A DNA stretch of 6,267 bases from Gammaproteobacteria bacterium (GCA_020444765.1 JAGRHW010000214.1:1-6267), one strand, 5' to 3'. Counted from the stretch's first letter, positions 1 to 5,498 are shown. Numbers and translations: made by a program. The notes: generated by a model not told the origin, from the letters alone.

Positions 1-760
1 GATCCGTGAGCAGCTTCCCGACTGGTTTGACCGCGTGGTCTGGCTTGAGACACTGCCAGCCGGGTTTCGCGGATTCGTGTTCGGCAATGAAGTCGTTGAT
101 GCCTTTCCGGTCGAGCGTTTTACCATCGAAAACGGCCGGCTGAGACAACTGGCCGTTGCACTCGATGGCGATGCCTTTGTCTGGCAAAACATCGAACCGT
201 CCGATGAACTGGTCCGCGCCGTCAAGGCGATCGAAGCCGATACCGGGCAAGGCTTCGAAGAAGGCTTCGTCTCCGAAGTCAACCTGTGGCTGAAGCCGTG
301 GTTCGCCGCCTTGTCCCGCGCTCTGGAGCAGGGCGCGATCGTGTTGCTCGATTACGGTTACCCGCGCCGCGAGTTTTATCTGCCGCAACGCGCTGCGGGA
401 ACCCTGCGTTGCTATTACCGCCACCGCGCGCATGACGATCCGTTTCTGCTGCCGGGCCTGCAGGATATAACCAGCCACGTGGACTTTACCGCGCTGGTCG
501 AGGCGGCCACCGATGCCGGCCTGGAGCTGCAGGGGTTTACCTCGCAGGCGCAATTCCTGCTGGCAAGCGGATTGCTCGAGCATGCCGGGGCGGCGGCCGT
601 TGACGGTTCGGCGCTCGAACAGGCGCGCTTGTCGCGCGATGTGCAACAACTGACACTGCCCGGCGCCATGGGCGAAAGTTTCAGCGCCATCGGCTTCAGC
701 CGGGGCATCGACGAGGTGCTGCTCGGATTTGACGGCAGTGACCAGTCGCACAGGTTGTAA
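1..760 (+). CDS. MidA/NDUFAF7-family class I SAM-dependent methyltransferase, 3' part
   Basis: The reading frame is open from base 2, so this is the C-terminal 252 residues of a longer gene; a GTG at 35 is internal, not the start. The family usually has about 380-400 residues, so the N-terminal third, with the glycine-rich SAM loop, lies off the left edge. Visible family signatures are GNEVVDAFPVERF (visible residues 28-40), the LLDYGYPRREFY strand and loop (115-126), and a highly conserved stretch from GTLRCYYRHRAHDD (133-146) through LPGLQDITSHVDFT (150-163). Known of the family: mitochondrial NDUFAF7 (MidA) dimethylates an arginine of a complex I subunit. The bacterial substrate is not established, so protein-arginine methylation here is only inferred. 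No signal peptide or membrane segment is visible; a cytoplasmic enzyme is expected. It ends 73 bases before uppP on the same strand. Confidence 0.92.
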   Translation, partial: IREQLPDWFDRVVWLETLPAGFRGFVFGNEVVDAFPVERFTIENGRLRQLAVALDGDAFVWQNIEPSDELVRAVKAIEADTGQGFEEGFVSEVNLWLKPWFAALSRALEQGAIVLLDYGYPRREFYLPQRAAGTLRCYYRHRAHDDPFLLPGLQDITSHVDFTALVEAATDAGLELQGFTSQAQFLLASGLLEHAGAAAVDGSALEQARLSRDVQQLTLPGAMGESFSAIGFSRGIDEVLLGFDGSDQSHRL

Positions 761-772
761 TTTTACCGCGCG

Positions 773-790
773 CCGGGCCGTTTTGGCCGG
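773..790 (+). terminator. Weak hairpin after the methyltransferase gene
   Basis: CCGGGCC (773-779) pairs with GGCCGG (785-790), with one bulged G and a GTTTT loop. The hairpin begins 12 bases after the methyltransferase stop. Only TTT follows the stem, so it is a poor intrinsic terminator and may be coincidental in GC-rich DNA. Downstream, TACACT at 799-804 is a possible -10 box for uppP, but no convincing -35 box is present. Confidence 0.25.
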
Positions 791-833
791 TTTCCAGCTA
801 CACTAACGGGTTCCTTTACGACAAAACACCATT

Positions 834-1631
834 ATGGATTTATTACACGTTGTCTGGCTTGCATTACTCCAGGGGCTGACAGAGTTTCTGCCGATTTCCA
901 GCTCGGCCCACCTGATCCTGGCGCCGCGCTTACTGGGCTGGCCGGATCAGGGCATCGCTTTTGATGTGGCCGTCCATCTCGGCACCCTGATCGCGGTGGT
1001 GACGTATTTTCGTCATCACATCGTCGCCATGTTCAAGGCCTGGCTGAATTCCCTGCTGGGCAAGGGGATGTCGCAGCCGGCACTGATGGCCTGGGGCATT
1101 GTCATCGCGACGATTCCCGCCGGACTGGCCGGGCTACTGTTTAAGGACATTATCGAGACGGAGCTGCGTTCGCCGGTGATGATCGGTCTGGCGTCGATTT
1201 TTTTCGGCCTGATCCTGTGGTGGGTTGATCTGGTCGCCCGGCAACAGCGGCATGACAAGGACTTTGGCTGGAAGGATTTTATTCTGGTCGGGCTGGCGCA
1301 GGCGCTGGCGCTGATTCCCGGCACCTCGCGCTCGGGGATTACCATGACCGCCGGGCTGATGCTCGGTTTTACCCGCGACGCGGCGGCGCGGTTTTCCTTT
1401 CTGATGTCGATTCCAATTATCGTCGCTTCGGGCCTTGGCGTGACCAAGGAACTGTTCGAAACCAGCGAGACGATCGATTACACCGCAATGGGGCTTGGCG
1501 TTTTTATCGCCGCGGTCAGCGCCTTTATCTGTATTCACTATTTCCTCGCCTTTATCCAGAAGATCGGCATGTTGCCGTTTGTGATCTACCGGGTTTTGCT
1601 TGGCGTAATGTTGCTGGTCTTGTTCTGGTGA
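834..1631 (+). CDS. uppP: Undecaprenyl-diphosphate phosphatase (UppP/BacA)
   Basis: This integral inner-membrane enzyme hydrolyses undecaprenyl diphosphate to undecaprenyl phosphate, recycling the lipid carrier for peptidoglycan, O-antigen and related polymers; overexpression in the family gives bacitracin resistance. The protein has 265 residues, the normal length. The first family motif is QGLTEFLPISSSAH (13-26), with Q13 and E17 in the (E/Q)xxxE pattern and the conserved histidine H26. The second is PGTSRSGIT (162-170) with the catalytic-type arginine R166. Hydrophobic segments fill most of the chain, for example around 47-58, 85-103, 115-131, 187-203, 217-239 and 247-264. The ATG at 834 fits the family N-terminus, but there is no Shine-Dalgarno sequence in the 20 bases before it. 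It is convergent with the next gene, 12 bases between the stops, with no visible terminator. Confidence 0.97.
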   Translation: MDLLHVVWLALLQGLTEFLPISSSAHLILAPRLLGWPDQGIAFDVAVHLGTLIAVVTYFRHHIVAMFKAWLNSLLGKGMSQPALMAWGIVIATIPAGLAGLLFKDIIETELRSPVMIGLASIFFGLILWWVDLVARQQRHDKDFGWKDFILVGLAQALALIPGTSRSGITMTAGLMLGFTRDAAARFSFLMSIPIIVASGLGVTKELFETSETIDYTAMGLGVFIAAVSAFICIHYFLAFIQKIGMLPFVIYRVLLGVMLLVLFW

Positions 1632-1643
1632 TTGGCCGGGCTG

Positions 1644-2012
1644 CTAACGTCCGGGCACGGCGACGCTGACTGTCTTGCCACCAAAGCCGTGCACCAGATC
1701 CTGCGCCCGTACCGTGATGGTTTGCACGTCGGCTGGAATATCCAGCGTCAGGCTGCGGGTAAACGGCTGTTCGTTGTCATGCGGGTGAGCGAGGATGCGT
1801 GAACCCAGTATTTTGCCGTTCGGGTCGAGCACGTCCCAGCGGTTGGCGTAATGTGACCAGCCTTCGTCGGCGTGTTGCACGGTCGCGTCGACCCGGAAGC
1901 TAAGCCCGCCGAGCGGGTTGATTTCCACGGCGATGACGTCGGCCTCGCCTGCGTATAAGGTCGGTGCCGTGAGCAGGGTGATCAAGAATGCGCTGGCAAG
2001 AGTTCTATTCAT
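1644..2012 (-). CDS. Small secreted protein of unknown function
   Basis: The protein has 122 residues. Residues 1-21 form a clear Sec signal peptide: positively charged MNR, a hydrophobic core, and an AxA-like end LYA before G22. No lipobox cysteine is present, so a soluble periplasmic protein of about 101 residues is expected. The mature part looks like a beta-rich domain with the conserved-looking blocks HADEGWSHYANRWDV (47-61), SRILAHPHDNEQPFTRSL (71-88) and VHGFGGKTVSV (107-117). I recall similar conserved hypothetical proteins in proteobacteria, but no function is known to me. The histidine-rich HPHDNEQPF segment could bind metal; that is inference. The ATG at 2012 has AGGAA eight bases upstream, the clearest ribosome binding site in the window. 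It is divergent from the membrane-protein gene at 2142 and convergent with uppP. Confidence 0.85.
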   Translation of the reverse strand: MNRTLASAFLITLLTAPTLYAGEADVIAVEINPLGGLSFRVDATVQHADEGWSHYANRWDVLDPNGKILGSRILAHPHDNEQPFTRSLTLDIPADVQTITVRAQDLVHGFGGKTVSVAVPGR

Positions 2013-2020
2013 GGTTCCCG

Positions 2021-2025
2021 TTCCT
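2021..2025 (-). promoter_or_regulatory. Ribosome binding site of the secreted-protein gene
   Basis: On the minus strand this reads AGGAA, with eight bases between it and the ATG at 2012. It fixes that start. It abuts the hairpin at 2026-2054, so folding of the leader could affect access to this site. Confidence 0.7.
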
Positions 2026-2054
2026 GTTGGTCAAGAGTACGACCTTGTACCAAC
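2026..2054 (-). repeat. Imperfect inverted repeat in the leader of the secreted-protein gene
   Basis: GTTGGT then CAAG (2026-2035) pairs with CTTG (2044-2047) and ACCAAC (2049-2054), giving ten base pairs with one unpaired base at 2048 and an eight-base loop. In the minus-strand mRNA the hairpin ends directly at the AGGAA ribosome binding site. It could be an mRNA leader structure or an operator for a dimeric regulator; the sequence does not decide between them. Confidence 0.45.
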
Positions 2055-2098
2055 CGGATTAGTTCGCGGTAATCTTCTCCGATTTCCAAAGCGGTGGC

Positions 2099-2106
2099 GT
2101 TATACT
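2099..2106. promoter_or_regulatory. Symmetric -10 element for divergent genes
   Basis: GTTATACT contains TATACT on the plus strand (2101-2106) and TATAAC on the minus strand (2099-2104), each five of six matches to TATAAT. It lies between the divergent genes at 2012 (-) and 2142 (+). Plus-strand transcription would start near 2113, leaving a leader of about 29 bases. Minus-strand transcription would start near 2092, giving a leader of about 80 bases that includes the 2026-2054 hairpin. Neither side has a good -35 box, which lowers confidence. Confidence 0.4.
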
Positions 2107-2141
2107 AGGCGATCGATTTTCTTTACCGACCCGAAATTGCC

Positions 2142-2459
2142 TTGTTAACGACCGATTCCGTCCGTATTTCTCCCGTTTTGCAGTTTTTGCTGCTCCTCGT
2201 GCCCGTGGTCTTCAGCAGCTTTTTGCTGATTTTTGCGGCGGTCGGTCTGCTCGTCGAAGGCCGGGACAAGATTCAGTGGTCGGTCGAAGCCTGGGGTGTG
2301 TCCCTGCTGACGGGGGCGGTAATCATCGGCTACAGCGCGCTGGTGTTGCTGTTGGTCAAACTGCGTGGTGGCGATTTCCGCCATGTACTGGCGCTGTCGA
2401 GTTTTTTTCATATCGGCCTGACGCTGCTGCTGGTTGCTCTCGTCGCCGTCATCCTCTAG
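2142..2459 (+). CDS. Small three-segment membrane protein, unknown function
   Basis: I do not recognise this 105-residue protein. It is strongly hydrophobic, with three likely membrane segments at about 12-38, 50-72 and 81-104. Short charged connectors join them: EGRDKIQWSVE (39-49) and KLRGGDFR (73-80). By the positive-inside rule the second connector, with K73, R75 and R80, would be cytoplasmic. The start is TTG at 2142. It is the first possible start after an in-frame TAG at 2106, and no ATG follows before the first membrane segment. No Shine-Dalgarno sequence precedes it. The VanZ-like gene starts 11 bases or more after its stop on the same strand, so the two are probably co-transcribed from the -10 element at 2101. 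A downstream TTG (2178 or 2187) would cut into the first segment and is less likely. Confidence 0.75.
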   Translation: MLTTDSVRISPVLQFLLLLVPVVFSSFLLIFAAVGLLVEGRDKIQWSVEAWGVSLLTGAVIIGYSALVLLLVKLRGGDFRHVLALSSFFHIGLTLLLVALVAVIL

Positions 2460-2470
2460 AAAAAAACGTA

Positions 2471-2974
2471 ATGGAATCAATTAAAAAAGGATTTTGTGGC
2501 AAGGAAGTTGTCTGTACAAAACGGGATTGGGTAATGGAAATAGAAATGGCACAAGAGGAAAACTGGTTTTCAGTGGCGCATTTGCAGTGGGCGAGAGTCT
2601 GGCTGCTGATCGGTATGCTGCTGATTACCTCGATCTTTTATCTGTCGCTGACTTCGCGGCAGTTACCGATCCCGCATTTCCGTCATGTCGACAAGGCGCT
2701 GCATTTTGCCGCGTACGGCTTTCTGATGGGCTGGTTTGTGCAGATTTTTCATAATTTCAAGGGGCGGCTGGTCATAGGTCTGGGCTTTATTGCCATGGGC
2801 GTGACAATCGAGTTTTTGCAGGCCTTGCACCCGATGCGCCATTTCGATGTTCTGGATATGCTGGCCAATATGACCGGTGTCACGCTGGCTTTACTGGCCG
2901 GCTTTACCTGGCTGGATTCGATTCTGGTCTGGTTTGAAAAATCCTGGCTGCACCTTTCGCAAAATTCACGTTAA
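2471..2974 (+). CDS. VanZ-like family membrane protein
   Basis: This is an integral membrane protein of the VanZ-like group. Actinobacterial and firmicute VanZ contributes to teicoplanin resistance, but small proteobacterial members have no assigned function, so resistance should not be inferred. From the ATG at 2471 it has 167 residues with four membrane segments at about 43-60, 77-93, 100-118 and 131-148. Family features are DKALHFAAYGFLMGW (74-88), then EFLQAL (114-119), and FDVLDMLANMTG (125-136), with conserved acidic, His and Asn residues at membrane boundaries. The start is uncertain: ATGs at 2471, 2534 and 2546 and a GTG at 2573 are all in frame. The first 35 or so codons are AT-rich and lie outside the conserved domain. 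GGGA sits seven bases before 2534, and GGA seven bases before 2546. The stop overlaps the convergent cca stop. Confidence 0.85.
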   Translation: MESIKKGFCGKEVVCTKRDWVMEIEMAQEENWFSVAHLQWARVWLLIGMLLITSIFYLSLTSRQLPIPHFRHVDKALHFAAYGFLMGWFVQIFHNFKGRLVIGLGFIAMGVTIEFLQALHPMRHFDVLDMLANMTGVTLALLAGFTWLDSILVWFEKSWLHLSQNSR

Positions 2975-4212
2975 GCCTTCTCTGAAGGCGGGTTTTGCGC
3001 CTTCCAGTCGATCAATGCCCGCAAACGCGCCTTGTCCAGGCGTTGGGCGATTTCACTGCCTTTACCACCTTGCGCGGCGATGTCGCGTGTGTTGACTGTG
3101 AGTACCGCCTGCAGGGCGCCACGGAAGTAATCGGCCTGCGGGTAGGGCGCTTCGGTAAAATTCTTGCGGCCCCGGGCGTCGGCCTCGCAACTGACTAGAA
3201 ATGCCTCGAAACGATCCGGTCGGCGTATCGCGTCCAGCCGCTGCAGGGTTTTCAGTAGGGTCGAGGGCTTGAGTTCAAAGGCGCGGTGGCAATGCGTATG
3301 AAACTGCGCAACCAGCACCGCCAGATCCCGGTAATCGTTGGGAATCCGCAAGCGCGCGCAGAGATTGCGCGTCAGTTCGGCGCTTTTCTGCTCGTGACCC
3401 CGGTGACTGGGCAGAATGTCGGCCGGCGTCAGGCCTTTGCCCAGATCGTGGCAGATCGCGGCAAACCGGACGTGCGGATCGTCCGACAGTTTACAGGCCT
3501 GATCCAGAACCATCAGGGTGTGCAAACCGGTGTCGATTTCCGGGTGCCATTCGACTTTTTGCGGTACGCCGAACAGCCGCTGCAATTCCGGAAACAGAAC
3601 GCGCAACGCGCCGCAATCGTCGAGTACCTCGAAAAACCGTCGCGGATGCTCGGTCAACAGCGTTTTCGCCAGCTCCTGCCAGACGCGCTCCGGCACCAGC
3701 GCATCGACTTCACTGTTGTCGACCATCTCGCGCATCAGCGCCTGGGTTTCGGGTGCGACCGTAAAACCCTGTGGCGCCAGCCTGGCGGCAAAGCGCGCGA
3801 CGCGCAGAATCCGCACCGGGTCCTCGGCAAAAGCCGGTGATACATGGCGCAGCAGGCGCTGTTCGAGGTCCTTTCGGCCGTCGAACGGATCGATCAAGGC
3901 GCCGTCTTCATCGCGCGCTATGGCGTTGATGGTCAGATCGCGGCGCAGCAGATCCTCCTCCAGCGTAACTTCCCTGGAGGCGTTGACGCTAAACCCGTAA
4001 TAACCCGGCCCGGTATTGCGTTCGGTGCGGGCCAGCGCGTATTCCTCGTGGCTGACTGGGTGCAAAAAAACCGGAAAATCCTTGCCGACCCGGGTAAAAC
4101 CGAGATCCAGCATTTCCTCCGGAGTGGCGCCCACGACGACCCAGTCGCGCTCCGACACCTCGAGATTCAACAGCGTATCGCGCACCGCGCCGCCGACAAG
4201 ATACGTTTTCAT
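2971..4212 (-). CDS. cca: Multifunctional CCA protein: tRNA nucleotidyltransferase with HD phosphohydrolase domain
   Basis: Cca adds or repairs the 3'-terminal CCA of tRNAs from CTP and ATP without a nucleic-acid template. The HD domain of the E. coli homologue adds 2'-nucleotidase, phosphodiesterase and phosphatase activities. The protein has 413 residues, the E. coli-type length. Visible features are the N-terminal YLVGGAVRD (4-12), the metal site ERDW (21-24), KDFPVFLHP (44-52), EEYALARTER (56-65), RRDLTINAIA (90-99), HVSPAFAEDPVRILRVARFA (123-142), ERVWQE (175-180) and WHPEIDTGLHTLM (222-234). The HD motif is CHDLGKG (254-260) with H255 and D256. Residue 21 is Glu where E. coli has Asp; D23 is kept. 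The ATG at 4212 matches the family N-terminus but has no Shine-Dalgarno sequence. It is divergent from the lipoprotein gene, and its 3' end overlaps the VanZ-like gene by four bases. Confidence 0.98.
   Translation of the reverse strand: MKTYLVGGAVRDTLLNLEVSERDWVVVGATPEEMLDLGFTRVGKDFPVFLHPVSHEEYALARTERNTGPGYYGFSVNASREVTLEEDLLRRDLTINAIARDEDGALIDPFDGRKDLEQRLLRHVSPAFAEDPVRILRVARFAARLAPQGFTVAPETQALMREMVDNSEVDALVPERVWQELAKTLLTEHPRRFFEVLDDCGALRVLFPELQRLFGVPQKVEWHPEIDTGLHTLMVLDQACKLSDDPHVRFAAICHDLGKGLTPADILPSHRGHEQKSAELTRNLCARLRIPNDYRDLAVLVAQFHTHCHRAFELKPSTLLKTLQRLDAIRRPDRFEAFLVSCEADARGRKNFTEAPYPQADYFRGALQAVLTVNTRDIAAQGGKGSEIAQRLDKARLRALIDWKAQNPPSEKA
2975..2996 (+). terminator. Hairpin directly after the VanZ-like stop, inside the cca 3' end
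   Basis: GCCTTC (2975-2980) and GAAGGC (2984-2989) form a perfect six-pair stem with a TCT loop, starting at the base after the TAA of the VanZ-like gene. GGGTTTT follows, so the T-run is displaced by three Gs from the stem. It could act as a weak intrinsic terminator on the plus strand. The same bases encode the last residues of Cca on the minus strand, where no T-run follows. Confidence 0.4.
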
Positions 4213-4231
4213 GCTGTTTAGTTTACGACAA

Positions 4232-4237
4232 AATATA
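4232..4237 (-). promoter_or_regulatory. Possible -10 box for cca
   Basis: The minus strand reads TATATT here, five of six to consensus, in an AT-rich stretch 19 bases before the cca ATG. Transcription would start near 4225 and leave a leader of only about a dozen bases. No recognisable -35 box stands at the right distance. Confidence 0.3.
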
Positions 4238-4278
4238 AGCTTGTTTGGATTTGCATCGATCTAGCGCGGAATTTGCCT

Positions 4279-4289
4279 GTCTAAGACAA
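4279..4289. promoter_or_regulatory. Perfect 11-base palindrome in the cca/lipoprotein intergenic region
   Basis: TGTCT, a central A, and AGACA form an exact inverted repeat between the divergent promoters of cca and the lipoprotein gene. Its size and place suit an operator half-site pair for a dimeric regulator. No known operator is recognised, and a short palindrome can occur by chance. Confidence 0.25.
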
Positions 4290-4346
4290 AACCCGACGGC
4301 ATGAAAAACCGTTAAGCAATCGAAATCAAAAGGACGCGGATTCGTC

Positions 4347-4366
4347 TATAACGTTTTAGGTATAAT
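4347..4366 (+). promoter_or_regulatory. Tandem -10 boxes of the lipoprotein aminopeptidase gene
   Basis: TATAAT at 4361-4366 is a perfect consensus -10 box; TATAAC at 4347-4352 is a five-of-six match just upstream. No good -35 box or extended TGn motif precedes either. Use of the first would start the mRNA near 4373, eight bases before the ATG at 4381. Use of the second would start it near 4359 and give a leader of about 22 bases containing GGCGG. Confidence 0.5.
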
Positions 4367-4380
4367 TTTGGCGGCATTGC

Positions 4381-5460
4381 ATGGCATTAAACAAAATACT
4401 ACCGGCGCTGGCCGTAACGGTTTTTATCGGCGGATGCAGCACGGGTGCTTATTATTCGCAAGCCGTCAGCGGTCATCTGAAACTGATGAATGCGCGGCAG
4501 GATGTGGCGACGCTGCTGGAATCGCCGGATCTTGATGCGACCTTGCGCGAAAAGCTGGAGCTTTCCAAAGAAATCCGCGCTTTTGCCTCCGCCGAGCTGG
4601 GCCTGCCGGACAATGGCAGCTATAAAAGCTTTGTCAAAACTGGCCGGGATTTTGTCACCTGGAATGTCATCGCCGCCGGGGAATTTTCTGTAGATGCCAA
4701 AACCTGGTGTTTTCCGGTAGCCGGCTGTGTCAGCTATAAAGGCTATTTTGATAAAGAGGCCGCTGAAAAACAGGCTGCGGAACTAACCGCCGACGGCTAT
4801 GACACCGTGGTGACCGGCGCAACCGCGTATTCCACACTGGGCTGGTTCGATGATCCGTTGCTTGACACCATGCTTACGGGTCATGAGTTGCGTCTGGCCG
4901 GGTTGATCTTCCATGAACTGGCGCACCAGAAACTTTATCTCAAGGGCGACAGTGATTTTAACGAAGCCTATGCCACATTTGTTGAACAGCAAGGTGTGCG
5001 GACATGGCTGACAGCCAGTGATCGGCAGTATCAATTACAGGCCTATGGCGAGTTTCTGCAGCGTCGGGAACAGTTCGCCGAACTGTTGCTGAATGCCCGT
5101 GAAAAACTGCAAGCCCTGTACGATTCTGAAATAAGCGACGATGAAAAACGGCAGGGCAAACAGGCGGTGTTTGCCGAAATGCGTGCCGACTATCAAATCA
5201 TGAAGGATCAGTGGCAGGGCTATGCCGGCTATGACAGGTGGTTCGAGCAGGAAATCAATAACGCAAGACTGGTAGCGGCCGCCACATACCGGCGACTGGT
5301 GCCGGCATTTGCCGCTTTGTTTAACGAGCAGGGTGGGGAGTTTCCCGCGTTTTACCGCCGGGCGGCCGAGCTTTCGACGATGAACAAAACGGAGCGCGAA
5401 ACCGTGCTTGCCGGACTGGTTGGGTCTGAAATGCCGGCGGCATCTGTTTCAGCCCGCTGA
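4381..5460 (+). CDS. Lipoprotein putative zinc aminopeptidase (PF10023/DUF2265 type)
   Basis: The protein has 359 residues and the look of the putative aminopeptidase family PF10023. Residues 1-18 are a lipoprotein signal with lipobox IGGC (16-19). C19 would be lipidated, and Ser at +2 favours the outer membrane, facing the periplasm. The zinc metallopeptidase signature is FHELAHQ (177-183), an HExxH with H178, E179 and H182. The later NEAYATFVE (194-202) probably supplies the third metal ligand, as in gluzincins. WCFPVAGCVSYKGYF (109-123) is a family block with two cysteines (C110, C116). The C-terminal half is helical and charged. Peptidase activity is inferred from the motif; I know of no established substrate. 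An in-frame TAA lies within the TATAAT at 4363, so the ATG at 4381 is the earliest start. It is divergent from cca and convergent with the quinone oxidoreductase gene. Confidence 0.92.
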   Translation: MALNKILPALAVTVFIGGCSTGAYYSQAVSGHLKLMNARQDVATLLESPDLDATLREKLELSKEIRAFASAELGLPDNGSYKSFVKTGRDFVTWNVIAAGEFSVDAKTWCFPVAGCVSYKGYFDKEAAEKQAAELTADGYDTVVTGATAYSTLGWFDDPLLDTMLTGHELRLAGLIFHELAHQKLYLKGDSDFNEAYATFVEQQGVRTWLTASDRQYQLQAYGEFLQRREQFAELLLNAREKLQALYDSEISDDEKRQGKQAVFAEMRADYQIMKDQWQGYAGYDRWFEQEINNARLVAAATYRRLVPAFAALFNEQGGEFPAFYRRAAELSTMNKTERETVLAGLVGSEMPAASVSAR

Positions 5461-5498
5461 CCTCCTGCAAGGTTCGCAAGTTGTATTGTGTTGAACAA

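Noticed and set aside
35..37. GTG at 35 as the start of the methyltransferase
   Set aside because: The frame is open to the left edge, and the family protein is much longer, with its SAM-binding loop upstream; the GTG is an internal valine.
1016..1538. Minus-strand open frames opposite uppP
   Set aside because: UppP on the plus strand has its full length and motifs; the antisense products look like shadow translation.
1918..2148. Plus-strand 76-residue frame across the divergent intergenic region
   Set aside because: It is antisense to the signal peptide of the secreted protein, runs through the promoter region and has no domain or ribosome binding site.
2276..2470. Upstream extension of the VanZ-like frame to an earlier start at 2276
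   Set aside because: This would overlap most of the small membrane protein gene in another frame, and the added residues resemble a shadow rather than a leader or domain.
2471..2974. Glycopeptide resistance role from the VanZ-like similarity
   Set aside because: The similarity is to a broad membrane family. No vanA-type ligase or regulator is nearby, and Gram-negative members are not known as resistance genes.
3286..4221. Long plus-strand open frames (3286-3840, 3518-4000, 3844-4221) opposite cca
   Set aside because: They lie wholly antisense to a gene with unmistakable Cca motifs, have low-complexity Arg/Ser-rich or Gln/Arg-rich products, and resemble no family. They are coding shadows of GC-rich DNA.
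4301..4315. Tiny frame ATG AAA AAC CGT TAA upstream of the lipoprotein gene
   Set aside because: Four codons with no ribosome binding site, and it lies before the likely transcription start; chance is the simplest explanation.
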